DNA of 64,000 nt from Alkalinema sp. FACHB-956 (GTDB lineage Bacteria > Cyanobacteriota > Cyanobacteriia > Leptolyngbyales > Leptolyngbyaceae). Positions 8,803-16,479 of the stretch are shown here, piece after piece. The notes beneath the pieces were generated by a model that saw only the letters and a program-made list of their open reading frames with translations, was not told the DNA's origin and searched no databases. The stretch spans positions 1 to 64,000 of the forward strand of contig NZ_JACJRC010000021.1 in assembly GCF_014697025.1 (NCBI RefSeq), given 5' to 3'. Every line of letters begins with the position of its first letter. Position 1 is the stretch's first letter. The translations under genes and the position numbers were made by a program.

Positions 8803-8899
8803 GGAAATCAGGCTAGAAGCATAGATTTTAAAACTCTTCCTCTAATTTCCTCATATTCTCTCCTGTTCCCCCTTTATTAAGGGGGGCTAGGGGGGATCC
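8766..8899 (+). repeat. MITE-like G/C-tract repeat, copy C, overlapping the NACHT 3' end
   Basis: The left arm (GATCCCCCTAAATCCCCC, then AAAAGGGGGACTTTGA) lies inside the NACHT reading frame and supplies its final residues (EIPLNPPSKGGL) and TGA stop. The right arm (CCCCCTTTATTAAGGGGGG, CTAGGGGGGATC) is downstream. The inner spacer is longer than in copy B. Confidence 0.8.
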
Positions 8900-8991
8900 T
8901 CACCCCTCGGGAAAACCGATCGCCCTAAATCTCCTCTTCAGTAGAAAGGACTTTGTAGTATTCAATTGAACGTCGATCGCGCCTACTTTCC

Positions 8992-9024
8992 AAAAACCGG
9001 GATTTTCAAAAAATCCCGGTTTTT
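8992..9024. terminator. Bidirectional rho-independent terminator
   Basis: A 14-bp perfect stem AAAAACCGGGATTT / AAATCCCGGTTTTT has a 5-base loop and A/T runs on both sides. It lies between the convergent NACHT gene and the 72-codon gene and can stop transcription from either. Confidence 0.85.
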
Positions 9025-9041
9025 CAATTCATCGATCGCCC

Positions 9042-9260
9042 CTAATCCAAAGCCCGATCGCGCTCCATCTTGCTCACGTATTGCCAACTTGAACCCGGCA
9101 CCGGCACCGGGGGACTCCACCGCACCCGATCGCTAAATCGCAACACATACAACTGATTAATCGTAGACTGCACTTCCTCGCGGGTGCCCAAAAGATAAAA
9201 TTGCAGCGGCTTGCGATCGTCCTCGATCGCGCGATCGAGATCGTCAAAACTAGTAAACAT
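9042..9260 (-). CDS. Small conserved protein, 72 aa, paralogue 1 (leader-controlled)
   Basis: The ATG is set by AGGAGAAATCCC immediately before it. The protein aligns without gaps to the 72-residue product at 52374-52592. Shared positions include LQ..L.G..E..Q.TINQL.V.R..DR..WS.P and a QY.S...R.R ending. It is soluble and charged, with no signal peptide or membrane helix. I know of no characterised function. It lies behind a promoter and a long structured leader that are also conserved at the paralogous locus, so its expression is probably controlled through that RNA. It is followed by a strong bidirectional terminator, making it a single-gene transcription unit. Confidence 0.75.
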   Translation of the reverse strand: MFTSFDDLDRAIEDDRKPLQFYLLGTREEVQSTINQLYVLRFSDRVRWSPPVPVPGSSWQYVSKMERDRALD

Positions 9261-9499
9261 GGGATTTCTCCTAAACGTAGAGACAGGAAGAAATCCCAAA
9301 AATTAAAGCCACCCTTTTGCGCAGGACAAGTAGGGTGGCCCGATCGAATGTTAAAATCCGTCTCAGACCGCCTCGCTGGTCACTTCAGCTTGGGGGTTTA
9401 GCTGCCCATTGTTGTTGCAGCAACGTTGGGTAGCGCCTCAATTTTTGGGAACTAAGCTGATTCGAACGGCAGTAGAAATTCGATCGAAAACAGCTATGA
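9261..9499 (-). ncRNA. Structured 5' leader / candidate regulatory RNA, copy 1
   Basis: Compared with 52115-52373, three helices are conserved. P1: GCTACCCA with TGGGCAGC (9427-9434 and 9401-9408). P2: CCCCC-GCTG with CAGC-GGCGG (9392-9396, 9386-9389, 9375-9378, 9368-9372). P3: GCCACCC with GGGTGGC (9333-9339, 9308-9314), followed by TTTAATTTTT and so terminator-like. A single-stranded block ATTTTAACATTCGATCG between P2 and P3 is identical in both copies. P1 uses different bases in the two copies but still pairs. The Shine-Dalgarno and ATG follow P3 within about 50 bases, which suggests attenuation. No match to a riboswitch class I know (TPP, cobalamin, glutamine and others) was recognised. 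The 5' end is inferred from the promoter. Confidence 0.7.
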
Positions 9500-9505
9500 A
9501 AAACA

Positions 9506-9534
9506 AGCCTACGGATAAAGTCGGGCAATGTCAA
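9506..9534 (-). promoter_or_regulatory. Sigma-70-type promoter of the 72-aa gene, copy 1
   Basis: TTGACA (9534-9529) and TAGGCT (9511-9506) are separated by exactly 17 bases. The same two hexamers with the same spacing occur at the paralogous locus (52080-52108), although the spacer itself differs. The 21 bases overlapping and following the -10 (9513-9493) are identical at both loci. Confidence 0.8.
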
Positions 9535-9592
9535 GTCTTGAGACAGTTTGCAACAATCCTTCCAGACTACACACAACCCTGCCTTGGTTTTA

Positions 9593-9789
9593 TACCAAAT
9601 TGATTGATCACTGCTACAGATCCGATCCCCCCTAGCCCCCCTTAATAAGGGGGGAACAGGAGAAAATCAAAGACAGTTAGAGAATAACAAATAAAATCTC
9701 TAATTTAAGACTGGTTTTACTCAAATTCCCCCTTTTGAAGGGGGATTTAGGGGGATCGTTATGTTTTGCAATCACAAGTTGATTTGGTC
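9593..9789 (-). repeat. MITE-like G/C-tract repeat, copy D (reverse orientation)
   Basis: Bounded by TACCAAATTGATTGAT on the left and AAGTTGATTTGGT on the right, with both CCCCCC/GGGGGG hairpin arms. The central spacer is about 50 bp longer than in copy B and resembles the spacer of copy C (AATCTCTAATTT-like sequence), so C and D form a subfamily. Confidence 0.8.
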
Positions 9790-9894
9790 TTAGCCCTATC
9801 CCGCTCTGGCAAAGAAGTTGGGGTGAGAGTCGGCTTGCATAACCTCCTGAGGCGCAAACGCTAAACTGACCCAGGAGATTCATCTGAAAAAATC

Positions 9895-11043
9895 ATGAAA
9901 CGTCACGTCAAGCGCAAGCTGATCTACACTCTCTTAATGCTCGGTTTAACCACAGGAATCACCCTCTGTTTCCAAAGTTCGACCCCTGCCCAAACTCAAA
10001 TCAGTCTTATCCCCACTCAGGAAGCCGCAACCGCAGGACTGGTCAATGATTTAAATCGGCAAACCGCTCAACTGATTCTCCAGAAAAAATATGCAGAAGC
10101 GATCGCCGCCGCTCAACATGCCCTCGAAGTGGGTGAACCCATCCTAGGCGATCATCCTGCGATCGCCACTGCCCTCAACAATCTGTCAATGGCCTACCGG
10201 ATTTTAGGCCAAAACGACAAAATAGAACCTCTGCTAATCCGCGCCATTCGCATCAATGAAGCAACGATCGGCAAAGAGAATCCCGACATGGCTTTTAGCC
10301 TCAATAACTTAGCTGATTTTTACCGAGAACAGCGGCAACATCAGAAGGCCGAAACCTTATTTCTGCGTGCGATTCATCTGCTGGAAGCCAAGCCTGACAA
10401 AGCCGATATGAATTTATTAGGCTCTACGTTCCAGAATTTGGCAAGACTGTACTGGGAGCAACAACAATGGAATCAGGCCGTTACGATGGATCTGCGAGCG
10501 CTCAAAATCCTGGAAACCCGTTTGGGCAAGAGCGCGGCTCAGTTACTGCCTTCCTTGGAGAGAACCGCAGCGACCTACCATTCTCAAAAACAGTATGCTC
10601 AAGCAGAATCCTTGTATCTTCGTGTTCTTGCCATTCGAGAAGCAACCTATGGCAAAAATAACCAGAATCTTGCTAATGTTTTGAGTTCCTTAGGCGGAAC
10701 TTACACAAGTCAAGGAAAATTTGCCAAAGCAGAACCCCTATTGAAACGTGCCCTCGCACTTGATGAAGCAAATTTGGCAAAAGACGATCCGAACCTAGCA
10801 ACAACGCTCTGGAATTTAGGGGCTAACTACTATTTACAAAAGCAATATGCTCAAGCAGAACCCCTTTTAACCCGATCGCTGAATATCCAAGAAAAGAAAT
10901 TAGGAGCAACCCATCCCACTACAATTTCATCGATCGAGGTATTAGCCAATCTCTACAAAGCCACAGGGCAGAATTCTCTGGCTCAGCAATACGCTCAACG
11001 TGCAGCAACGCTGCGAAAGCAAAGCAAAATGTCTAATCGCTAA
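9895..11043 (+). CDS. Secreted tetratricopeptide-repeat protein (kinesin light chain-like TPR)
   Basis: The protein has 382 residues. A signal peptide covers roughly residues 1-32 (hydrophobic LIYTLLMLGLTTGITLCF, Ala cleavage region SSTPAQ). Seven or so 42-residue TPR units of the TPR_10/TPR_12 kind follow, each with the A..Y..A..L..R.L.I.E...G..HP pattern (for example YAQAEPLLTRSLNIQEKKLG). Such proteins are scaffolds for protein-protein contacts; in cyanobacteria they are often exported or periplasmic. There is no enzymatic domain. It stands alone, divergent from the 72-aa gene, with MITE copy D and the leader promoter in between. Confidence 0.85.
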   Translation: MKRHVKRKLIYTLLMLGLTTGITLCFQSSTPAQTQISLIPTQEAATAGLVNDLNRQTAQLILQKKYAEAIAAAQHALEVGEPILGDHPAIATALNNLSMAYRILGQNDKIEPLLIRAIRINEATIGKENPDMAFSLNNLADFYREQRQHQKAETLFLRAIHLLEAKPDKADMNLLGSTFQNLARLYWEQQQWNQAVTMDLRALKILETRLGKSAAQLLPSLERTAATYHSQKQYAQAESLYLRVLAIREATYGKNNQNLANVLSSLGGTYTSQGKFAKAEPLLKRALALDEANLAKDDPNLATTLWNLGANYYLQKQYAQAEPLLTRSLNIQEKKLGATHPTTISSIEVLANLYKATGQNSLAQQYAQRAATLRKQSKMSNR

Positions 11044-11190
11044 AAATTAAAGAAGGAGAATGGCCGACCAATGCTGCGTGGGGATGTTAGTAATGGAGCA
11101 GTGAAAAATTTGTGAATACTAAACTGAACACATTCCACACAATTGAAACAAGGAGAATTAGCATAGTAGATTCGTGCTTGCAAATCGTTC

Positions 11191-11280
11191 GATCCCCCTC
11201 TAAATTCCCCTGATTAAGGGAGACTTTGAAAGATTAAGGGGGGACTTTGAAACAATTTAACCGAATTCCCCCCAGTGGGC
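11191..11280. repeat. Degenerate G/C-tract repeat, copy E
   Basis: Fragments of the family are recognisable (GATCCCCCTCTAAATTCCCC, GGGGGACTTTGAAACAATTT, GAATTCCCCCC). The arms no longer match each other, and GACTTTGAAA occurs twice, so the copy is decayed or internally duplicated. Confidence 0.6.
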
Positions 11281-11333
11281 TGGGTGGGGTTTGCTGGCCC
11301 GATCGTGGTCACCTCTGAAAACACGATCGGAAA

Positions 11334-11377
11334 AAGGATCCCTCTTGCCCCAACAGTATCGAGAGTGAGGGATCCTT
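11334..11377. other. Long hairpin, 11-bp stem
   Basis: AAGGATCCCTC pairs perfectly with GAGGGATCCTT around a 22-base loop. It is not followed by a T-run on either side, so it is less typical of an intrinsic terminator. Confidence 0.6.
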
Positions 11378-11421
11378 AAGTGTTTCTAGTTGTATTTCTA
11401 GCCTCCCTAGTATTTCAGAAA

Positions 11422-11449
11422 GTTAACGAACAACGTTGTATTCGTTAAC
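11422..11449. promoter_or_regulatory. 28-bp dyad, possible protein-binding site
   Basis: GTTAACGAA and TTCGTTAAC are perfect inverted arms around CAACGTTGTA, whose core CAACGTTG is itself palindromic. Nested symmetry of this kind is typical of operators. It lies 21 bases before the poly-C tract and about 210 bases before the next gene. Confidence 0.45.
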
Positions 11450-11469
11450 ACGACACCCGCATCGGTTCT

Positions 11470-11490
11470 CCCCCCCCCCCCCCCCCCCCC
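11470..11490 (+). repeat. Homopolymer of 21 C
   Basis: An uninterrupted run of 21 C lies in the spacer about 170 bases upstream of the next start codon. The true length is uncertain because such tracts slip during replication and sequencing. Confidence 0.85.
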
Positions 11491-11660
11491 AGTCATATGT
11501 ATGGGGATCTTTACACGAGCAGAGGGAAATGCCGAGGTACCGAAGAAATTTCCAGCACAATTTGCTAAAAGGAAAGCAGGAACCTCAGGAAGCCTCACTG
11601 CGCTCCTAGGATCCCCGTTGTCGAGGTACCTGGCTCTGTTATTTTCGTGAGGGGTCTGAG

Positions 11661-12272
11661 ATGTCCAAGATCTACAGTACGCAGGAATTGATCGAGGTCT
11701 TGGTGGCGGAACAGCGAGCTTGTATGAACGGAGAACGGCTGCACCTAGCCGCACTATCCGCAGGGCTGAGCCCGCTTTTAGACCAATTTGTCGAACCCGT
11801 TGGCCTGCAAAAATTTGCCGCCTACGACAATTTTCGTCGCACGATTCACGACTATCAGCGAGAACACCAAGTCTCCGGCATCGTCTGGCAGACCGTTCAA
11901 CTGCGGGGCGCGGAACTGTCTCTCCCCATGATCCACGAACAACTCATCAGCCTAGGCAGCGATCGCCGCACCCTCAAATCCAACAAAAATCAGGTTCTTC
12001 GCTTTTGGCAGCAGGTCACCCAAGGAATGGAATTATTCCTCAGCCTCCAAGGGGGCAAATGCTTCAAACCCGCCACCTTGACCGATGTAGAGCACATCAT
12101 CGATCGTACCGAGTGGGCCGTTCTGACCCACCATGGTCGCGAAGAACGGTTAGAAATCATCCTGCAACTGGGCTGGGGCAAACCGGAGGAAGCGACCTAC
12201 CGTCGGGGATTTCCCGAATCCGGCAGCGAATTTATCCATGCCGTCTTTCCGGGATACGAACCTTTAGGGTAG
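11661..12272 (+). CDS. Conserved-looking hypothetical protein, 203 aa
   Basis: I do not recognise the family. The protein is soluble, with no signal peptide or membrane segment. It is predicted to be mostly helical in the first 140 residues (for example ELIEVLVAEQRAC, LLDQFVEPVGLQKFAAYDNF) and ends with a strand-rich Gly/Pro/aromatic region (QLGWGKPEEATYRRGF, FIHAVFPGYEPLG). Codon use and HIP1 content match the core genes, so it is probably native. It stands alone between a poly-C-containing spacer and convergent aspC. Confidence 0.65.
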   Translation: MSKIYSTQELIEVLVAEQRACMNGERLHLAALSAGLSPLLDQFVEPVGLQKFAAYDNFRRTIHDYQREHQVSGIVWQTVQLRGAELSLPMIHEQLISLGSDRRTLKSNKNQVLRFWQQVTQGMELFLSLQGGKCFKPATLTDVEHIIDRTEWAVLTHHGREERLEIILQLGWGKPEEATYRRGFPESGSEFIHAVFPGYEPLG

Positions 12273-12294
12273 GAGGGAAAAGGGTCGCATTCAC

Positions 12295-12339
12295 CCCCCT
12301 ACCTGTCTACCCCCTACCTGTCTACCCCCTACCCATCTA
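12295..12339. repeat. Tandem repeat, 15 bp x 3
   Basis: CCCCCTACCTGTCTA occurs three times (last copy ACCCATCTA variant) between the two convergent genes. Confidence 0.9.
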
Positions 12340-12371
12340 CTCATTTGGGACTTTATTTATACGCTACGCCC

Positions 12372-13541
12372 TTACAGACGCGATTTGACAAACGTGGCAA
12401 TTCGTTCCATGCCCCGTTCGATCGTCGTCATATCCGTGGCGTAGGAAGCCCGCACATGGTCATCCGCCCCAAAGGCAATGCCCGGAATCAGGGCCACCTG
12501 CTGCTCACTCAGAAGCGCATCGCAAAATTCCAAAGACGACATCCCCAATTGCCTAATGTTGATGAACATGTAGAACGCCCCATTGGGTTTCACGCAGGAC
12601 AGGCCCGGAATCGCGTTAATCATGTCGTAAATGGCCTGCCGCCGTTCCGTAAAGGCCGACAGCATATGCGCCACACAATCCTGGGAACCTTCCAGCGCCG
12701 CGATCGCGCCGAATTGGGCAAAGGTGCAGACGTTCGAGGTACTTTGGCTTTGCAACGTGGTCACGGCTTTAATCAACTCCGGTGAGCCGGAGGCCGCATA
12801 GCCCAATCGCCAACCCGTCATCGCATAGGCTTTAGCAAACCCGTTGCTAATAATGGTTCGGGCAAAGGCTTCGGGACTAGCCGCTCCGATGCTGAGATGC
12901 TCCGCGCCATCGTAGAGCAGTTTTTCGTAGATTTCATCGGAGACGACCAGAATGTCTTTTTCCACCACCACGTCTGCGATCGCCCGAATTTCCGCAGGGC
13001 TATAGACCATCCCCGTGGGGTTGGAGGGTGAATTCATCACCAGAATTTTGGTTTGGGGCGTGATGGCCGATCGCAGCTGTTCCGGCGTAATTTTATACCC
13101 TGACTCTGCGGTCGTGGGCAGAATGACTGGCGTTCCACCCGCCAGTTTAACCATTTCGGGATAGCTCACCCAGAAGGGCGCGGGAATGATCACCTCGTCC
13201 CCGGGATCGACCAAGGCCAGAAAAATGTTGAATAGGGAATGCTTGCCGCCATTGGTAACGACCACATTTTCGGCCTGGAGGGAAAGTTGATTATCAGTTT
13301 GCAACTTCTGGGCGATCGCTGCCCGCAACTGCGGTTCCCCAGCGGCGGGGCCGTAGCGCGTTTTTCCAGACTTGAGAGCCTCGATCGCGGCATTCTTGAT
13401 ATGCTCTGGGGTATCAAAATCCGGTTCCCCCGCACTGAAGCTGCAAATATCAATGCCATCTCGCTTCATGGCTTTGGCCTTTGCATCGATCGCCAACGTC
13501 AATGAAGGTGTTACCTGCCCAATCCGTGCTGCCAGCTTCAT
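12372..13541 (-). CDS. aspC: Pyridoxal-phosphate aspartate aminotransferase, class I
   Basis: Using the ATG of [14 protein letters not shown] gives 389 residues; a GTG nine codons upstream is possible but extends beyond the usual family start. The fold-type I hallmarks are present: [13 protein letters not shown] near the N-terminus, the NPSNPTG-like segment [13 protein letters not shown], the [11 protein letters not shown] strand and the PLP-lysine motif [20 protein letters not shown]-terminal Arg binds the substrate carboxylate in this family. The enzyme interconverts aspartate/2-oxoglutarate with oxaloacetate/glutamate in the cytoplasm; cyanobacterial members of this subgroup may also accept prephenate. 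It is monocistronic. Confidence 0.92.
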   Translation of the reverse strand: MKLAARIGQVTPSLTLAIDAKAKAMKRDGIDICSFSAGEPDFDTPEHIKNAAIEALKSGKTRYGPAAGEPQLRAAIAQKLQTDNQLSLQAENVVVTNGGKHSLFNIFLALVDPGDEVIIPAPFWVSYPEMVKLAGGTPVILPTTAESGYKITPEQLRSAITPQTKILVMNSPSNPTGMVYSPAEIRAIADVVVEKDILVVSDEIYEKLLYDGAEHLSIGAASPEAFARTIISNGFAKAYAMTGWRLGYAASGSPELIKAVTTLQSQSTSNVCTFAQFGAIAALEGSQDCVAHMLSAFTERRQAIYDMINAIPGLSCVKPNGAFYMFINIRQLGMSSLEFCDALLSEQQVALIPGIAFGADDHVRASYATDMTTIERGMERIATFVKSRL

Positions 13542-13834
13542 AGTTTCAGACAAATCCTTTGAAATCACCCAGAACGCACCCAGTGTTTCAATTCCCTGGC
13601 GAGTTCCAAGGAAGGTTGGACAAGGGAGCAGTTACGCTGCCGGGAAATGGATGACTTACTGTACTTATTCCCTATTTATTATGAAGCGATTGTAGCCTTC
13701 ATAACCAAGGGAAATCAGTAAAGGATGTAATGAGGTAATCACATTTATCCAGAGCCGCTGGATGACTCTAGACTAGGCTACAGACCCGGCTCAACGACAA
13801 GCCCGGTAGTCCCTAAAATCGTTGGCTAGCGGTA

Positions 13835-14272
13835 ATGACTTCTTCTCAACCTCGGCTTAGCTCTATCAAAAGTGAAGGATCCATAGGAATTCTGTATGAT
13901 TCCGCTTGGGTGACGATCGCGGTAACTGATTTATCCGCTGCCCAACAGTTCTATCAGGCGCTGTTTGCCTGCGAACCCAGCCGCATCTTGCCCGATCGCT
14001 ATGTGGAGTTCCAGTTGGCTGGACTACGGTTAGGAATTTATCGACCCACAAAATTTCCTATCAGTGCTTCGGAAAGGTCAGAGATCGCGGCGCTGCCCCA
14101 AGCATCCATAAGTTTGTGCTTTCAGGTGCAGGACTTGGATACCACAATCGCCCAGCTTGACCAATTACAGGTTCCCCACGATGCGGTCGCGATCGCATCC
14201 CATGGCCGCGAAGTCTATGCCTACGATCCCAACGGCAATCGCCTGATTTTTTATCAACCCAATGCCCGTTAA
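13835..14272 (+). CDS. VOC / glyoxalase-fold family protein
   Basis: The protein has 145 residues. One vicinal-oxygen-chelate domain spans roughly residues 25-142. It begins with WVTIAVTDLSAAQQFYQALF, continues through VEFQLAGLRLGIY and SISLCFQVQDLDTTIAQL, and ends with VYAYDPNGNRLIFYQP, the usual PDGN-like terminal strand. Metal-ligand positions are only partly conserved, so catalytic activity is uncertain and the substrate is unknown. The 3' end overlaps that of the convergent deacetylase by four bases. Confidence 0.85.
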   Translation: MTSSQPRLSSIKSEGSIGILYDSAWVTIAVTDLSAAQQFYQALFACEPSRILPDRYVEFQLAGLRLGIYRPTKFPISASERSEIAALPQASISLCFQVQDLDTTIAQLDQLQVPHDAVAIASHGREVYAYDPNGNRLIFYQPNAR

Positions 14273-15087
14273 GTCGGGTTAACCGGAAGCTGCGGTTGCT
14301 GGTGCGGCGCGGTTGTTCGATCGCAAAATTCCGCAAAGGTCACAAATTGCCCATAACGCCCAATCCACCGCAAATAGCGTTCCAATCGGGTCACCATCGC
14401 AGCGCCCCCATGGCGCGCAATATACTGCGGCAGTCCGTAGCCTTGGATCGGCCCAAACTCCCAGGGATGGAAGTACAGATTGAGTTGGCGATCGCTCACC
14501 AATGTCCACACTGACAGTAGCTTGTAGCACCAGAGCGGCAAGTTCTTGAAACTCAGCCAAAACAAGGGAAACCGAATGCCAGGGGTGACGGATACGGGAA
14601 TATTCAGCAAACGATCTACCCTATAGGGCTGCCGGGGTTGCTTGAGATTGTTATAGCGTCCGGGGATCCAGGTGGGATTCATGGAGGAATTGTAGCGATA
14701 GCCCGCTGCTGCAATTTCCCGATCGGCCACCGGTTGCAGCCGCGCCATGCGATACCCCACGATCGCTTGCCCAGTGACATCCGCTAACACTTGCCGCGAT
14801 TTGGCTAAATCCTGCACCTCAAAGGAGGAATGGTAAAACCCGTGGGACGCAACTTCATGGCGTTGGGCGATCGCTTGCATCACCTCCGGAAAACGTAGGG
14901 CAAAGTTAGCCGTGGTAAAAAAAGTTGCCCGCACATTCAATCGATCGAGCACCCCTAAAACCGCTTGCAAACCCTGTAAGGACACCTGGAACTGGGTTTC
15001 TGGATCGACCGTTTGGCCATATTCCAGGGGAATATCAAATTCTTCGACATCAAAGCTGAGGAGAATGAAGCGATCGCGGCGTGGCAT
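14269..15087 (-). CDS. Polysaccharide deacetylase family protein (NodB fold)
   Basis: The protein has 272 residues with no signal peptide. The NodB motifs are the SFDVEEFD strand near residue 10, with the catalytic and metal Asp, and SHGFYHSSF, in which H-x3-H supplies metal ligands. FYFHPWEFGP-type sequence (LNLYFHPWEF) holds a late conserved His. These enzymes remove N-acetyl groups from extracellular or lipid-linked polysaccharide. This subtype, with DVEE and a late HPWE, occurs in exopolysaccharide clusters, but no glycosyltransferases are adjacent here. The ATG is used. Confidence 0.82.
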   Translation of the reverse strand: MPRRDRFILLSFDVEEFDIPLEYGQTVDPETQFQVSLQGLQAVLGVLDRLNVRATFFTTANFALRFPEVMQAIAQRHEVASHGFYHSSFEVQDLAKSRQVLADVTGQAIVGYRMARLQPVADREIAAAGYRYNSSMNPTWIPGRYNNLKQPRQPYRVDRLLNIPVSVTPGIRFPLFWLSFKNLPLWCYKLLSVWTLVSDRQLNLYFHPWEFGPIQGYGLPQYIARHGGAAMVTRLERYLRWIGRYGQFVTFAEFCDRTTAPHQQPQLPVNPT

Positions 15088-15243
15088 ATGATTCGTAATT
15101 GAGGGCGGTGGTCTAGGCGTTTGTTAATCCAGCATAGGGGGTTTTCCTAGGGGTTTTTGCGAAAGGGCGATCGGGAATGCGTTCAGCCAGCAATTTCAAG
15201 CAAAAATTTCGCTAGACTGCTTTATGCCCCTTGAGGAGTTTGT

Positions 15244-15534
15244 ATGGCTTCTGAAAAGCGCGACCAACAACACCCGCTCTACGCCACCGATCGGCAGATT
15301 GTCAATTCTCTCCTGAGCGGTGAACCCACGGACTATAACTTAGCAGAACTGGCTCGATTACGGATCCGCTATCAAGGGTTCCCCGGTGCCCGGGATATCC
15401 AAACGGACTTAGACAAAGTGCTGAGTCAGTGGCAGTTGACGGAAGCGGTTCTGTTTGAAAAAACCCGCGAACTCCACGGCAGCACTCGGCTCTACAACGT
15501 GCGAGGACGACGCCAAGAAGAAGACTGGAGTTAG
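15244..15534 (+). CDS. DUF3288 family protein
   Basis: This 96-residue cyanobacterial protein opens with Q.HP.Y.TDR.IV..LL.GEPTDYNLAELARLRIRY, the pattern I recall for DUF3288, followed by FPGARDIQTDLDKVL. It is soluble, helical and of unknown function. The start has GAGGAG nine bases upstream. It is monocistronic. Confidence 0.85.
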   Translation: MASEKRDQQHPLYATDRQIVNSLLSGEPTDYNLAELARLRIRYQGFPGARDIQTDLDKVLSQWQLTEAVLFEKTRELHGSTRLYNVRGRRQEEDWS

Positions 15535-15695
15535 TCCACTCGGGGCATAAGGTTATCCCCCTGGATTAGCCTGGTGAGTAGGTTGAATCCTAGTCAGACA
15601 GGTAGATCAGAGCGATAGAGAATGTTTAGTCAGCTATGGCTGGCAGCGCCCTAGGGCAAGCATTGTTTCTGGGGCGCGTGCTGTCAGTTGGAGAC

Positions 15696-15742
15696 AAAGC
15701 TAGCTCGACTAAAAGCTGGCCCGACTAAAAGCTAGCTCGACT
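15696..15742. repeat. Tandem repeat, 16 bp x 3, upstream of toxin-antitoxin operon
   Basis: The unit AAAAGCTAGCTCGACT is present three times (middle copy GCTGGCCC). It contains the palindrome AGCTAGCT and ends 38 bases before the antitoxin ATG, where an autoregulatory operator would be expected. Confidence 0.85.
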
Positions 15743-15780
15743 AAAATCATAGTAGAAACCCACTTCTAGCCATTCCAGCG

Positions 15781-16026
15781 ATGTTCAGCACCACAGTAAC
15801 CGATACTGGTCAAATCACTCTGCCGGAAGAAATTCGCCAACATCTCAAGCTGGTGGGCGGCAGCCGCATTGAGTTTGTGATTGACGAAGACGGTGAAGTC
15901 AAAATTTTTCCCCTCAATGTTGCAGTAGAAGACTTATCTGGAATTCTCTACCGCCCAGGAACTCAACGAGTATCCTTTGAGGAAATGGAAACAGCAATCT
16001 CCGAGGCGGTAGATGATTGGAATTGA
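15781..16026 (+). CDS. vapB: AbrB/MazE-type antitoxin of a VapBC-like pair
   Basis: The protein has 81 residues. The N-terminal SpoVT-AbrB swapped-hairpin domain (TTVTDTGQITLPEEIRQHL...GGSRIEFVID) binds DNA. The acidic C-terminus (VSFEEMETAISEAVDDWN) is the likely toxin-neutralising segment. It overlaps the toxin start by 14 bases, giving translational coupling, with antitoxin first as usual. Confidence 0.88.
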   Translation: MFSTTVTDTGQITLPEEIRQHLKLVGGSRIEFVIDEDGEVKIFPLNVAVEDLSGILYRPGTQRVSFEEMETAISEAVDDWN

Positions 16027-16402
16027 TACTAATATTCTTGTCCGATACCTTACTCGAGATGATGAACAGCAGTGGCAGCAGGCTTTTGCAATCATTCAGC
16101 AGAATCAGCCCTGCTTTATCACCAATATCGTTCTGTGTGAGTTGGTTTGGGTTCTTCGGGGCACGCACTACAATTTTCGCAAAGACAAGATTATTACTGT
16201 CCTAGAATCCATGTTGCATAGTGCAGCTTTTGAATTTGAAAATCGATCAACAGTTGACCAAGCCCTACAGCGATACAAACAGGGCAAAGCAGATTTTTCT
16301 GATTATTTGATTGGGGCTGTCTCTCGGCAAGCAGGTTGCACAGAAACTGTCAGCTTCGACGGTAAGTTGAAAGGTGAGCGAGGGTTTCAGTGCCTCGAAT
16401 AG
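16013..16402 (+). CDS. vapC: PIN-domain ribonuclease toxin (VapC-like)
   Basis: This 129-residue protein is a single PIN domain. Acidic metal ligands are visible: Asp in MIGIDTNILVRYL, Glu in IVLCELVWVL, Asp in DFSDYLIGA and Asp in TVSFDGKL. VapC toxins cleave tRNA or rRNA when freed from VapB. The toxin appears intact, in contrast to the broken PIN gene near 55 kb. Confidence 0.9.
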   Translation: MIGIDTNILVRYLTRDDEQQWQQAFAIIQQNQPCFITNIVLCELVWVLRGTHYNFRKDKIITVLESMLHSAAFEFENRSTVDQALQRYKQGKADFSDYLIGAVSRQAGCTETVSFDGKLKGERGFQCLE

Positions 16403-16479
16403 CCTTGCACGTAGCCCCTTCGCCCCGAATCTACAATTAGACTTTACAAACCTATAACTCCTAATCCACACCTACAGCG

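Noticed and set aside
9261-9499. Known riboswitch (TPP, cobalamin, glutamine, preQ1) as explanation of the leader
   Set aside because: None of the core motifs I know (for example CTGAGA for TPP or the B12 box) is present in either copy; still needs an Rfam scan.
11720-12388. 222-codon forward frame overlapping the 203-aa hypothetical gene
   Set aside because: Arg/Ser/Pro-rich composition, runs through the C-rich 15-bp repeat (LPVYPLPVYPLPIY) and is out of frame with the better-composed gene.
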